From the NCBI GenBank assembly GCA_024114885.1, contig CP099418.1, forward strand, positions 1,426,001 to 1,490,000: DNA of 64,000 bases, read 5' to 3'. The position numbers and the translations under genes were made by a program. Numbering within the stretch: the first letter of the stretch is position 1; the number at the start of each line of letters is the position of its first letter. The notes under the pieces are model-generated. The model ran no database searches. It worked only from the letters and a program-made list of their open reading frames with translations, and had not been told where the DNA came from. This document shows positions 21,848 through 34,497 of the stretch, in pieces. The DNA is from Septoria linicola (Eukaryota; Ascomycota; Dothideomycetes; Mycosphaerellales; Mycosphaerellaceae).

Positions 21848-24246
21848 ATGGCCGCCGTCGCGGTCAACTCGACGCGTGTGAATGCGCCGCAGGCCTTTGT
21901 CTCGAGTTATGCGCCACGACTACGCACATATGGCAACTCACTGCTAACGCCTGTGGTGCCGCAAACCATCCTGCCCCCATCGCGGACAACTAAACGCGGT
22001 ACTACCGTGATCAATTACGCCGACGACTTTGAGGATGATAGTATCGACGAGTCAGACGGCCCATCACGGCGAGCGACAGGCCTGCGCACTGCACAACAGC
22101 GGAATGTGCCCGATCCCATGGTCGAGAAGGTCAAGGAGCTGGGCAAGGAAATCCACGCGCCTGTCGATGTGCAAGGCATCTGGCGAGACTGGATGGGCAA
22201 GCCTAAGCGGACTCTGACGGAGCGTCAAATGCATGTTCAGTCTGCGCTGCCGACGACGCTGATACCCGTCAAGATTGACCTGGACGTTGCGCCATATCGA
22301 CCAGAGGCAGCATTGCCAACACCCAACAACGCAAAGGATTTTGGTATTGATGAGAACCTACCCGCATACAAAGCACCAGATCCTACGCCACCGTACAGGC
22401 TGAAGGACACGTTCTTGTGGAATCTGCACGAAGCCCTCATTACTCCAGACATGTTCGCCAAGGTTTTGGTTGACGAGCTGGACTTTCCAGTGCTGCGTAA
22501 GCAGAACATGATCAACGAGATCGCCACGCAGATACGGATGCAATTGGAGGAGCATGCACCTACTGCGTTACACCCGCTCTTTCAGCCTGATGCGGGCAAC
22601 GCCGGTGCTGCTACAACAAACGCACCCACCCCTTCCTTACGGCCCGAACTGTCTCGCGAACACTCTTCCACGCCATTACAGATTGGGACGCCCAATCCCC
22701 GTCTGCTTGATATATCGCACGCGAATGGCATCGAACCTCCATCAGATACAGCCACTCCTGTGGAGAACGGTTCGTCGACACCCGTGCTGGCGGTGACTGC
22801 GACGCCAATGCCAAGGGATGCGCTCACATCTTCTGCTATCAATCCTGCAGACTCGCATCGCTGTATCATTACACTGTCAATAAATATCCAGAACAGGCTC
22901 TACACAGACAAATTCGAGTGGTCCCTTCTACATCCTCCAGGATTTCCGGAGATTTTCGCGCGTCAAACATGCGCGGATATTGGGCTTCCAAGTGAGTGGG
23001 TTCCGATGATGGCCCATGCAATCTACGAAGCCAGTCTGCGTCTGAAGAAAGACATGGTGGACAACAACGGTACGCTGGCTGGTGTGGTTGGAAGTGGAGT
23101 CGATGGTTGGGGTATCATAGAGAACGAAGCGTGCGAGTATCACGGGACTGCGGAGTCAGCTTTAGGCGTTGGAGCTGGTTGGAGATTCGACGAGGATGGC
23201 CTTGGTGCTGACTGGGAACCCAAGATCGAAGTTCTGAGCAAGGACGAGATCGAAAAACGTGAAGGCGATCGCGAGAGGCAGATTAGGCGGCAAAGACGAG
23301 AAACGGCGCGTTTCACGAGCAACCTGACCTTTCAGACACAGAGCAGTGGACTTAACGACTATTTCTCGGGTGGCCTTGGCGCATCACAGGCAAGTGTTGG
23401 TGGCGAAGATGAACGCATGGGACGCGGAGCACGATCGAAACAAAAGAGACGGTTTAGGAGTCTGTCTCCTGTCGGTCGTGAAACTCCAGAAGCCGCTGGC
23501 TTTGGCGGCACGTCTTATCAACTTTCCGAAGGTGAACGGCAGTACTGGCACTGTTCCCATTGCTGCATCTGGGGCTCTGCCATCTGGGGTGTTCGTGATG
23601 GCCCCGCTGGACCCAGAGTGAGTTCACTGACTTCCCTCATACTGCATCTGCACTCACTGACCTCTTCCAGACATTGTGCAACAACTGCGGCTTGCTGTAC
23701 GAGCGTGATAAGCGCCTTCCTCCATGGAACGTGCGTCTCTTCGCACACGAGAAGAATCAAGGCTCCAGAGAAGCACATCTGCCGCCACAGTACGCACAAC
23801 AAGCAGTGCCTGCTAGGCAACCCTCACAACTTCAGTCCGACATAGCCTCAATTCCCATGTCTACACCGTCACAGACGCCCGCCCGCAATCGCGATGAAAG
23901 CATTAATCCTAATTCACACCTTTATACCGGCGCATCCACTGGTGGTCAGGGACAAATATCGCAGAGTACAATGGCCGATATTGTCAACTACGCAGAGCCC
24001 GGAGAAGACCTCGATTGGACCAAGATCACGGAACCAAGAGAGAGGAAGCGATTGCAGAACATTATCAATGGTCGCAAGTATCGGGAACGGCGACTAGCCG
24101 CTGAAGGGCATGGCGGCAGTGGCGGCAACTACCCTGGAGCTTCTGGTGTGGGCAGTTATCTCAGCACAGGCTATGGTCAGAGGCAAAGTCTGTTGGCCGA
24201 AAAGGCGGCAGCGGCAGCTGCTGCTACGAATGGTACACCTACTTGA
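21848..24246 (+). CDS. SNF5/SMARCB1-family chromatin remodelling subunit with GATA-like finger
   Basis: Exons 21848-23617 and 23671-24246 (53-nt intron) give 781 residues. The SNF5 homology region has its two repeats: IPVKIDLDV...DTFLWNLHEALITPDMFAKVL and RCIITLSINIQNRLYTDKFEWSLLHPPGFPEIFA with the following helices. These bind other subunits of SWI/SNF or RSC complexes in the nucleus. The intron falls inside a C-terminal zinc finger: WHCSHC...DGPAGPR joined to TLCNNCGLLYERD, a GATA-type finger as seen in filamentous-fungal Snf5/Sfh1 proteins. The end is low-complexity (Gly/Ala). It may be Snf5 (SWI/SNF) or Sfh1 (RSC); sequence reading alone does not settle this. Confidence 0.9.
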
Positions 24247-24894
24247 AATGTATCCCATGAATACAGAGGACAAGATGTACGACTACGATCGAGTCTGTAG
24301 ACTTAGATGATTGCTGTATGAAGCAATCCAATGATCGCTCCCTGCGGTACACATATATCACGCAATGGGTTGCTGGATCGGAGTGAGCCTGCTGGATGTA
24401 AGTTGTGGCTAGTGGGCTATGTCTGAAACGTACCGCATCACTCTCCGCGGGTTGCTCGAGCATCGCCAGCATTGTGAGCAAGCCCGTTCTAGATGCAGAC
24501 CCGAGAGAAGAGCGTGCTGGAAGAGATCCGTTGCGAAAGTGATATGGCTGAGACTCCTTGGAAATTTGGAGGACGCCGGACATCACTACATAACGATGAA
24601 GAGGGCATTCCTGGTGATGAGTGGGGACTTGGAAGAGGAATCAGTGCAGGCATGTGGAGGACACCATATCGGAGGCATAGAACATGGGTATCCGCAATGA
24701 ACGGAGCCGTGATTAGTAATGCCATCTGCCGGAAGTCAATGGGAAGCTAATGCTACGTCACCCGCTAGAACTAAGTTAGACAGCTCGAGCTCAAGTGAAG
24801 CTGTCTGCGCCTTTCTTCTAAGTACATATTGAGCATTCCAGCAAAACATCTTTTCCAGCACATAGTCAATTATTTACCCACGTCTCGTCACACA
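24247..24894. other. Intergenic, nothing recognised
   Basis: This is the 3' flank of the SNF5-family gene and the promoter of the OsmC-type gene. Open frames at 24239-24750 overlap on both strands without domains. Confidence 0.5.
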
Positions 24895-25493
24895 ATGGCG
24901 GCTCTCCGAACACTGCAACCGATAATCCGTAGCGCTCCACGCCTTGCCGTGCGAAGCCACCAGCAGGCCCGCTTCCTCAATCAAGCGACTTCTCCTTCGC
25001 TCTATGCGGCTCACGCGACCGTCACGGGCGCCCGAAATGGCCACATCACAGCCGAGAATCTTGATCTGCAGCTGGGAACGCCCAAAGAGATGGGCGGCAA
25101 AGGCGGAGCTACCAACCCGGAGGAGCTCTTCGCTGCAGGATATGGTACGTACAAGAATCAAACAGCACAAGGCAGGAGGCCGTGCGAGTCGGCGCATGTG
25201 CTAACCTGGTCTGTTCACACCTCGCAGGCGCATGCTTTCAATCCGCCATGAACGCCGTGGCACCAAGCCTGAAGGTCAAGCTACCCGCCGACAGCGTGGT
25301 CGAGACCACGGTGCACCTCATTGGAAGCCTGAAAGAGCTGGACATTGGCATTCGAGTGGACATGAAGGTGAAAGTGAAGGGCATTGAGAAAAGCGAGGTG
25401 GAAAAGGTCGTCGCAAAGACGAAGGAAGTCTGCCCATACAGCAGAGCCACGCAAGGCAACGTCCAGACGAACGTCGAGGTCATTGTCGAGTAG
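24895..25493 (+). CDS. Ohr/OsmC-type organic hydroperoxide reductase, mitochondrial
   Basis: Exons 24895-25144 and 25228-25493 (83-nt intron, GTACGT donor) give 171 residues. The N-terminus (ALRTLQPIIRSAPRLAVRS) is Arg/Ser/Ala-rich without acids, a typical mitochondrial presequence. The mature part is a complete Ohr-like domain: NPEELFAAGYGACFQSA holds the peroxidatic Cys and EVCPYSRAT the resolving Cys. Ohr proteins reduce organic and fatty-acid hydroperoxides. The family is widespread in bacteria and present in many filamentous fungi, where mitochondrial targeting is common. The intron sits directly before the catalytic Cys (GYG/ACF). Confidence 0.93.
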
Positions 25494-25644
25494 AGGTAGA
25501 GTACTGTGCTAACATGCATCTTTGCAATGCCCAATTGCTTTTTCTGGTAAGAACCATGCCTCGCGACTCTCCCTACAGGCGATCTCCCTGATTCGACACC
25601 TGGGACGGACTCCATCATTCGTGGACACAGGCTCTGCAAGACTG

Positions 25645-26679
25645 TCACTTCCACATCACTTGCATCTCTCTCTCATCGACCTTGCCGCTTTGACTTCTCA
25701 GCCTCTCCCTGTTCCGTCCACCTCTGATCGACCAATTGGCTGCGTGCCATTGCTCGCCAAACGCGATACCCGGATGCAGCGCAGTCAACAGCAGTACAGC
25801 TAATGCAATCATAACACCATCCAGGATCATGAAATCAGTTCTGTTGTTCCACAACTCTCCCTCGAAGCCTCCCCAGAGTTCAGCTACACGATAGATCGAT
25901 CGAACGATAATCGCTGCGGTGGCCAGCATCAAGGCAACTTGGAACAGCTTGAACAGCATCCTTGTGCGCGTCACCACCTTCGCATGAGTCTGGTCGGTCA
26001 CGCCGCTTCGAACTCGCAGCATGAACCAAGTCCAGACGGCTGAGAAGACAGCGAGCGAGATGGCTTGCAGAAGCAGTCCTGCTATCATGATGTTGATGCC
26101 CGTCTGTCCGGCTTCTTTCGTCGACGCCATTTCCGCTAGAGCTCCGCCGACCGCTTGAAGAACAAGTGAGAGGAAGTCCGAGCACATGAAGAAGATGGCA
26201 ATCGTGCGTGGCTGTAGCGGAGAAAGGTGAGCGCCGTAGAAGGTGATGATTCGGGAGAGGCAGAGGTAGATTGCTGCTGTCAGGAAGACGGGCGCTATTG
26301 TGAGCATGATGAGGTAGCTGACATTATTAGTATACTCTTGCAGGTTTGCACGAGTGACGACAGGCACTTACAGCAAGAATGCGCCATTACTAAATGGATC
26401 GTTGTGCAGCTGTACCCTCCCTACATATCCGATAACTTCGAACAGCAATCCGAGAACCATCCCAGCCATAAATCCCCACGTCTTCTTCTTTATGCCGAGC
26501 CATAGGTGCGGGATGATAAAGGCCGCGAAGAAAATGACGAAGAAGAGATTCCCGCCGTATGATGGCCGATATAGGAAGCTGGATTGTGCTAAGCAGCATG
26601 TCTTGAGCGTGCATAGGTGATAGTCGGTAATGGTAGTGTTACAGCCAATGAAGGCATCCGGATAGGTGGCGGCCGACAT
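25645..26679 (-). CDS. RTA1-family lipid-translocating exporter (7 TM)
   Basis: Exons 26679-26372 and 26317-25645 (54-nt intron with ACTAATAATGTCAG end) give 326 residues. Seven hydrophobic segments begin with NLFFVIFFAAFIIPHLWLG, and the family motifs are present: FEVIGYVGR after TM2, LTIAPVFLTAAIYLCLSRII, FMCSDFLSLVLQAVGG, and SIYRVAELWGG...LDGVMI near the end. RTA1/RSB1/RTM1-type proteins sit in the plasma membrane and are linked to sphingoid-base translocation and resistance to lipophilic compounds. The N-terminus has several Cys before TM1, as is common in the family. The gene is convergent with the OsmC-type gene (151 nt apart). Confidence 0.92.
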
Positions 26680-28629
26680 TATAGGTCAGTGCGATTGCTG
26701 CAGCTCGATGACGACAGAGTCCAGATATTGTCTGCGACCTTCGGGATCGAGGATCCGATGCCGTTAGATGGATAGCTTTTGGAAGTCGATGATAGGATTG
26801 TTCTTGAACAAAGGATCGACTTTTTCTTCCAGCTCGGGACCTTTCTCGACCTTGACCGAAGACAATGGCCAGCGTCTGTCAAACGATCTGAAGAACGCGA
26901 CAGCGCAATTAGATGATTGAGAGTGGGGTGCAGTTATTGATTGGAAGAAGTCTGTTTGATCACCACCTGGGCCTTTTCGACAAAAAATGAAGTCCTTCTT
27001 GTACCATCTACCAGTCTAGCCAACAACTGACAGACCCACATGGACATCCAGCAAAGCCACCACGACAACGTCCGGAAACCCAGGATCTCATCGCATTCCG
27101 TTAAACCGTACGCCGGCTCGTAATTCTGCACGACCGCACGGTCAACGGAACAAAGGCGCAGATAGGCAACCGCCATTGTCCCATGTCTCGAGACCAAAAT
27201 TCCCTTCTTCGGGATAGAATGTTCGTCACCTTATGGAGTCTTTGCTGTTCTGCTATTGGACAGATCGTAGTCGTTGCAGTGCACGGACGCTAAACTCGTG
27301 TGCTCGCCCGGCTGTGTCAGCCTTATTGTGGGCCGCTCCTTCTTCCTTCGGATCCTGCAAAATGCGACAGCTGAGCAGACAAGAGGGATTGACATGGTAT
27401 CTGCGGTACTGTCGACTGCGAAGCACTGTTAGCTGTGGTTTTGTGGCGTTGAGGGTGGTGGAGCTCAGTGTACTGGTGCCTGCATGTCTGCGTAAGGACG
27501 TTCTCTTTGACTAGCCATGTCACGTCATTTGCTCGCTGCGCCAAAGTCATGGAAAGCGCGTGCGCCAGACGAGAGACTGGGAGGGGTATATTACGCCGTA
27601 TCTTTCGCGGGATGGAGTGAGCTCGGAAGAGACCGCGCAAGCTGGAAGGACTCGTCTCGTGAAGCACGCGTGCAAATGTTCGCATCTAGTTCGATCAGGG
27701 ACAATGGTCGCAACTGGGCGTGACCTTATGAGCTCAGCGCGCGGTCAAGCTGTACAAGCTGCCGCTCTTATCTTCGTCCGCAGCGTTGCCTGAACGGCCT
27801 AATGCATATGTCTAGCCGCGTGTATGGTCTTGTTCGTCGTCGCCCGCGCTCGGTCGCGCGGGCATCTGCAACACTGAGAACAATCCTGCACCTCATTTGT
27901 ATTATTCTAGCAGGCAGCAGATCGAGCTCCGACCAGTGCTATGCCAAGAAGTTAGATCATACAGCCTTCGCTTCTGTGCCTCCGGCGACCTGGACAACAG
28001 CTGACCAACGAAATGGGGACCTCAGATTGCCAAGCAGTGCGTTGCGTGTTCGGACCCAAGACGTGGTATCATGCATGTGATCTTGGGCTAGTACTAAGCC
28101 TTTGTGGCGGAAATGCAAGCGCTGAATAGGCCACATGGGTCTCTATGGTGCGGATTACGAATTCGGTTGCCAGACAGTAGCGCGTCCGAGCTCTAAAGTC
28201 ACTCAGGTGTCGCTAGCAAGGTCGCAGCCCTGTTCTCTGGCAACCGCGAGTGGGGTGGTCTGCATTGTGAACATTGCCAGTGCGATCGATCGTCTGCTGT
28301 GCAGCGTTCGAAGGTTATACTCTGCCTTTCAAGGGCCAGTTGCAGAGTCGTTGCGAACTATGGCCGAGTTCCGCAGCGAGCGCTTGTTGGTAGATCACAA
28401 GTGTATGGCCTTGGATAGTCTTAGCCGAGCCTATTGTGCTGGTCGTCGTGCGCCAGATAGATTGGTCCCTTCTGCGCGGTTTCTAAGCACAGGCTGAAGC
28501 CTTGTCCTCGAGCCCGTCGCGCACGGTTTCGCGCAAATTGTCCCGCCAGAGGTACGAATGCCTCCGCTGGGAAGATCGTACGACTATCGCGAAGCGATCG
28601 GTACCACATGAGGCCAATTGCGACGCCAC
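26680..28629. other. Gene-poor stretch of nearly 2 kb
   Basis: Numerous overlapping open frames of 60-120 codons occur on both strands, but none has a domain, signal peptide or spliceable continuation. The start of the stretch serves as the RTA1 promoter. I see no repeat or transposon ends. Confidence 0.4.
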
Positions 28630-29368
28630 TCACTCAATCTTTCTCACCAATGGCCTAAGATCGCCGCCCTCAACAAGCTCTTCACCCTCAGCACCACCAA
28701 TAGCCTGGCCCCACCCATCACCCACTTCTCCAATAATGCGAGCCGGACGGCCGGCGACTATGCAGCCGGGTGGTACAATCATGTTGGGCGGAACTACGGT
28801 GTTTGGCAAAACCTTGCAGCTCTCCTTGAGCATACTGAAAGATCCCAGGACACAGTTCTCTCCTATGTGTACATGTGAGGATATCACTGCTGCAGACACA
28901 TGCGTTCCCGCGCCGATGAACACGTTGTCGCCGATGCGCATTGGATAGAAGGTCATCTCTCCGTGATGTAATCGCATAGGCGGATGCAGAATGCAATTTG
29001 TCGAGATAACGCTGGCTCTGATCGTGGGGTCAATTTTACTATTACAAATGATGGTGAAATAGGAGGTATGCGCACTTTCCAATGCTGATTGCTGTTCGAG
29101 GAGCTTTTGGCTTCTCGCCCTCTGCTGGTGGTTTCTCGATCAAATGAAGGTCGCCTCGCATATGAACTCCAGCCATAACAACAGACTTGCCTCCGAGCAT
29201 TATGTTCTGCTTGCCTTCGATGAAAGATCGTCTCGAGATCTTGTTTCCCGTGTCCTACTAGTGTCAACACGCGACCAGCAGCTTGTGTGGTCTCTATATA
29301 TGACCTACCGTTGTGATGTATTCAGTCTTGGCAGACCGCCGCGTACCAGGCGCTGGACGCGATGACAT
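28630..29368 (-). CDS. Dynactin subunit 5 (p25), left-handed beta-helix protein
   Basis: Exons 29368-29309, 29254-29076 and 29017-28630 give 208 residues; introns are 54 and 58 nt. The N-terminus (KTEYITT/DTGNKISRRS) and QNIMLGGKSVVM...RGDL match p25, followed by hexapeptide repeats forming a left-handed beta-helix (HPPMRLHHGEMTFYPMRIGDNVFIG, SSHVHIGENCVLG, LPNTVVPPNMIVPPG). p25 belongs to the pointed-end complex of dynactin and in Aspergillus and Neurospora (RO-12) is needed for dynein to bind early endosomes. The second acceptor (GATCAG at 29018) was chosen because it keeps the spacing seen in animal p25; a later AG would lose two residues. The C-terminus is longer and acidic. Confidence 0.9.
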
Positions 29369-29832
29369 GTTGTCTGCTTGCTGTACTGCTAGGTTGAGCG
29401 AGAGTGAGATCGACTGTCACGAGGTGAAGGCGAAGATGAGCTGGGAGCAGTGGCGCCAAGCTGTTGCGCCACACCTCAGCCATCAGACTAGCGATGAGTC
29501 CAAACAACTTCGTCGCCTCTTCCAGTCGCACCTTCTTTTCCCATTCGTCGGCGTGCCTGCAGGAGCGTTGAGCGTAGAAGCGGTGATTCTTAATTGCGGT
29601 GACTCGGTCTGTCGCCCGACCAGTGGTACCGCTAAGTCTGGTCAGAACATTCCTTTCATCGACACTTTTCAAATTTAACGAACTGCCCCACCAGTCTTTA
29701 CTTTGCGACAGTTCAGCAAAAGAGGAAAACTATAAACATTGGAGAGAGCCATTCAAGCTCTCACGCAAGACAGTTTCTCTTTGAACGCCAAACACACAGG
29801 ATCTGAAGGCCTCCGGACACACCACAACCAAC
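29369..29832. other. Divergent promoter p25 / tRNA ligase
   Basis: 464 nt separate the two divergent starts; both genes probably share this promoter. The only element I can point to is a TATAAA at 29731-29736. Confidence 0.5.
29731..29736 (+). promoter_or_regulatory. TATAAA upstream of tRNA ligase
   Basis: TATAAA lies 97 nt before the ATG at 29833, a normal distance for a fungal core promoter. Confidence 0.35.
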
Positions 29833-32418
29833 ATGGCGCTGTACGAAGGGGCACCCTTCCGTGCTCAGGATCCACAGGAAATCAGCGAAATGCTCCGTGG
29901 CTTTGAGGCGAACAAGGGCAAAGGCAAGAATAAGCGTGGCTTCTCATGCAAAAAGGCTACCTTTTCCGTCAATGGAACTGACATTCTCGTTGATTCGTGG
30001 CGCATGCAAGACTGGGACTACAAGAAACCAAATCTTCCAAGCTACGCAAGAGGACTGTTCACCACGAAACTTCGGAACGGAACACCAGAGATTGCTGTGC
30101 GAGGCTATGACAAGTTCTTCAACCACGGTGAAGTCTCAGAGACTGAGTGGACGAACGTGACAGCCAATACCAGAGGTCCCTATGAACTGAGCGTGAAAGA
30201 AAATGGCTGCATCATCTTCATTGCTGGGCTCGAGGATGGTACACTCATTGTATGCAGCAAGCACTCGACCGGTGATCGCAATGACATCGAGGTCAGCCAT
30301 GCTTCTGTCGGTGAACGTTGGGTAGAGCGACACCTCGCCAGTGTCGGCAAAACTCGACAACAATTAGCCGCGCAGCTACGGGCAATGAATGCAACGGCAG
30401 TAGCAGAACTTTGCGATGACGACTTTGAGGAACATGTGCTCGCTTATTCACCAGAGGTGAGCTCCAGAAGATAGCGCCAGCATGATCTGCAGCGTCTTTT
30501 GGTATTCTTCATTACAATACTGACACTCAATAGAGCGCTGGACTTTACTTGCACGGTATCAATCTCAACCTTCCTGAATTTGCCACCTATCCTCACCACC
30601 TGGTCGACAAATTCGCCGATGATTGGGGATTCAAAAAGACCACCTATTTGATCAAGGACGACATCAATGAGGTCAAGAGCTTTCTTGACAAGGTGGCTGA
30701 GACTGGGCATTTTGAGGGTCGGGATACCGAGGGCTTCGTGATACGATGCGAGTCAAAAGCGAATACACGCGTCTGGCATGACTGGTTCTTCAAATACAAG
30801 TTCGAGGTAAGCTCAGCTGTCAGTCGCGGCCGGCTAACTGACCATTCCGCTAATATGCAATCAGGAACCGTACCTCATGTACCGGCAATGGCGAGAATGC
30901 ACAAAAGCCGTAATCGCACAGAAAGAGCCCAAGTACAAGAAGCACAAGGCCATAACTGCAGATTATATTGCCTTTGCTCGCAAGCAACTACATGGCAATC
31001 CATCGCTTGCGAAGGCTTACCAACAGAATCACGGAATCATCAAGATGCGAGAAGACTTCCTGGCGCAACGAGGCCTCACCGGTGCAGAGATCATTCGGCA
31101 GGAGGCTCAAGATGGCCAAGTTAGCAACGATGCGGTCACTGGTAACGTGGTCCTAGTTCCGGTAGCGACAATCGGCTGTGGCAAAACCACAATCGCCCTG
31201 GGACTGTGTAAGCTTTTCGGCTGGGGCCACATCCAGAATGACAACATCACGGTCAAGCGAGGAAAGCCCTTGGCATTTGCCAACGCATGCTGCGCAGAGC
31301 TAGAGACGCACGATGCCATGATTGCAGATCGCAACAATCATCAACGACGTGAACGACAGCAGCTCATCGAGGATGTCTCCAAAGTCGTGCCCCACACGCG
31401 CTTCGTAGCGCTTCACTTCGTACATGATCGTGGTAATTACGACAACATCAGGCAAGCCCTACAAGATCGGGTATTGTCGCGAGGCGACAATCATCAGACG
31501 ATACACACAAGCAAGGGTTCCGACGAGATCATTGGCATCATGGAAGGCTTCCTCCATCGATTCGAGCCCGTCAATAGTGAAGCTCCTCCTGATGACGGGT
31601 TTGACCTAGTGATTAATCTTGATCCAGTCCTTGACTCGCGGCGCAACTTGGAGACCGTGATCACTACACTATACGGCGAGTACCCGGCTCTTTTCCACAA
31701 TCGCGAGATGCCAACATCAGACGACATGGACGAAGCTTTGCAATGGGCTTTGAGTGACTACACTGTCGACATCAAGCACGAAATCAAGGGCTTCGATAAT
31801 AAGAAACCAAAGGGTAGCAGTGCGCCGAAGTCGCAATCCAATGGTCAGCCCAAAACGAAAGAGAAGAAACTCGAGTACTTCGCTGTGCAAGTGCCGGCAG
31901 GAAGAGTGATACCGACCCTGGATGCAATGTTCGCAAGCGCCCCTGCAGAAGTCGCACGAATGTACAATACCTTGCGAAGCCAGCGGCGCATTCAGAGCGA
32001 ATTCCACGTAACATTGATCCATCGAGCCAATGCTGCCGACCATCACGAGATGTGGGCACGCCTTGCCGAACTGCATGCCAAAGCTGCTGCGCCCAATGAT
32101 GAGCGAGCATATGCGCTACCTGACCCAAGACTTGGATTATGTCGGGTGCGGCTCGAACGGCTAGTCTGGAATAGTCGTGTCATGGCATTCGTGGTGAGAC
32201 TCTCGCCGTTCGAAGGAAGCTCTGAGAACTTTCAGACCACTAACGCCACCGCACACATCACGGTCGGAACGGCGTCACCGGACATCAAGCCAAAAGAGTC
32301 CAATGACCTCCTATCGGTGTGGCTGCAGCATGGCAGTGGTGCCAATGGCATCTATGAAATGGCCGTGCAGGGCAATGTGGAGTTGGAAGGAACTGTCAAA
32401 GGTGTGCATTCGAGATGA
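29833..32418 (+). CDS. trl1: Fungal tRNA ligase (three-domain, Trl1 type)
   Basis: Exons 29833-30456, 30534-30806 and 30865-32418 (introns 77 and 58 nt) give 816 residues. All three enzymatic domains are complete. The adenylyltransferase/ligase has its nucleophilic Lys in SVKENGCIIF (about K122) and motifs such as DTEGFVIR and WFFKYKFE. The polynucleotide kinase has the P-loop ATIGCGKTT. The C-terminal cyclic phosphodiesterase carries the two H-x-T motifs, FHVTLIH and AHITVG. The enzyme opens 2',3'-cyclic phosphates, phosphorylates 5'-OH ends with GTP or ATP and seals tRNA halves after intron removal; it also joins HAC1-type mRNA in the unfolded protein response. The architecture is fungal and differs from metazoan RTCB, which is why it has been considered an antifungal target. 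Confidence 0.95.
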
Positions 32419-34497
32419 GCTGCGTTGCGGAGTCGCAAAAAGGCCCTCTCTTGCAACATATGACGAGTAGAGGTCACGGTCATATGCTTGTCTGCTCGGC
32501 GGCATCACAACACGATATGGTGCTTCGTGGTAGCCTGCTCGAGACCAGCTTTCAGCTCTCCAATTCTACCGCTGGCCCAACGTGTGAAGCCTCCTGCTAC
32601 AAGCACAACAGCCCAATCGTGCGTTGTTACTGTACCATCTCCGTGTTTCATGGGTCCTCGATTGAAGAAGCATCATACTTTTGCCCACTTCTCGAGTCTG
32701 TGCTTAGCGTATGGCATTCCAGGCTCCATAGTCGGAAGTGCCCATGTATGGACATATCGCAGAGCTGACCTGACAAACCAAAAGTGCGATTTGATGACCG
32801 GCATCGCCAGCCGATGCCCCAAACATTTGTGGACCCTCCTCACACGTGGCATGACAGGATGTAGTATACATCCATGTTACATGCAGCATGCCGTGGACTT
32901 CTCTGCTTTCGCCCTTGCGCAACGTGTTCGCGTTTTGCAGTGCGTTTGCGCTGTGACACTCACAAGTTTCAAGTGCTTGGGGCGACTCGGAGAATTTTCC
33001 TTTGTTCTGCGGTTTCACCAAGGCATAGGGATGACCACGCGAGTGGAGCTGCCATTTCAAGGTCAGGCAATGGTCGCTTCGCTCGGCCGGCACTTCTTGT
33101 AGCGTGTTCGGGAAGACACGATAGGAGATGCGGCCCGAAGGTAATTGTTTGGGCACGAGTCGTGTCAAGGGTCGTTGGTTGAGCACCTCGCGGCAAAATC
33201 ATCTGGAATATAGCAATACACGACTGCGATGATCATGACCATATCAAGTGGCCCAGTGCGTCTCGATGAATGTGGCGTCCACGCGTAGAGCTGCAGCAGG
33301 GCGTCTGAAAACGGTCAGATACATGCGCATTATTGCACGCGTGATGAGAGCAGTGTCTCAATCTTGAAGTCTTCTAGAATCCAGCAAAGCCGCACCTGTT
33401 TCGCCATCTTCCTGGCTCCGTCGCTCCGTTTCCGCGTAGCAGACGAACAAGCGTGACCAATGCCTCCTAGCCTCTCTGCTGTGCCTGCCGTGGCGCAAAC
33501 ATGTGCTAGTGGTTCCTAGATCCCTTGCTCCAAGAGTACAGGCCTGCGTGCTTGTACGAAGTGGATCTCGTCGTCGTTGTTACTGCTGAGACTATGGAAC
33601 TCGTGCTCTTTCAAGCCACACACGACTCCTGACCTGGATCTCGCGGACATTGGGAAGGCAAACACTCTCCCATCAGCATGACCGTTGCAGTAGGACGACC
33701 ATTACTCTCTCAGACGCATTGAAGACTTGCCAAGTCTAGAAACGATCCGAAGATCGACGACCGAACCTCTACCGGGCAGGCATCGATTGTGTTAGGTCCA
33801 CGCGAAAGATTGACGTAGCATTTGCAGGGACTGCAGCGTTGTTGTGTTCGATTGCGACTCGCGCCTGTGGGTGGTGGCTTGCCATTACACCTTCTCCGCT
33901 GCTATTGACTTTCGTCCTCCTCTCCTCTCCTGTCCTGTCTGCACTCCTACGCGCACGCTGCGGCATTTGACAACTCCGCCGCCGCCGGTGACAACTCTGC
34001 CGCCAGCGTCTCCGCGGATAGGGCCATCGATTCAATAGCACACAAGTAGTGGTAGTACCGACGCAAGTGCCAAAGCATACCATCCTTGGCAACTACTTTA
34101 CCGCCAAAACTCTCCTGGCCACTCGGCGTCTGGTCAAAGCACTAACTAGTCTCACGTCAATCTTCCGGCGAACCCTCTCTGGCGTCTGCTTCGACACATC
34201 ACCCACAGAGGTGTTGCACCGCGCTGCTCAACTCCTCACCCACCCCGTTGCGATTGTTACTGGGTCCCACCCGGTGCTCACCATTACCTCTTGAACCGGC
34301 GACACCGATACGAGTGATACCGGGTACCATTGCCAACGGCGCTGTCTGAGCTCTAGGACCAAGACTGCGTCGCACGACACGTCCATTTATTCGCACGGCG
34401 AGCCTAGAAACGCATCGCTGCCGCTCGTGTGAGAGCAGCAGCGTCAAGAACAGACGTCGCCTGTCCTGCCCACCCATTGATGGCATTTGGAAGCATC
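32419..34497. other. Long gene-poor stretch / G-alpha upstream region
   Basis: About 2.1 kb with no supported gene. A 204-codon plus frame (32488-33102) and a 160-codon minus frame (32704-33186) overlap one another antisense; neither has motifs. Positions 33880-34290 are C/T-rich, consistent with a long leader for the G-alpha gene. Confidence 0.4.

Noticed and set aside
32488..33102. 204-codon plus frame and 160-codon antisense partner (32704-33186)
   Set aside because: They exclude each other and neither shows motifs or splice sites typical of genes here.
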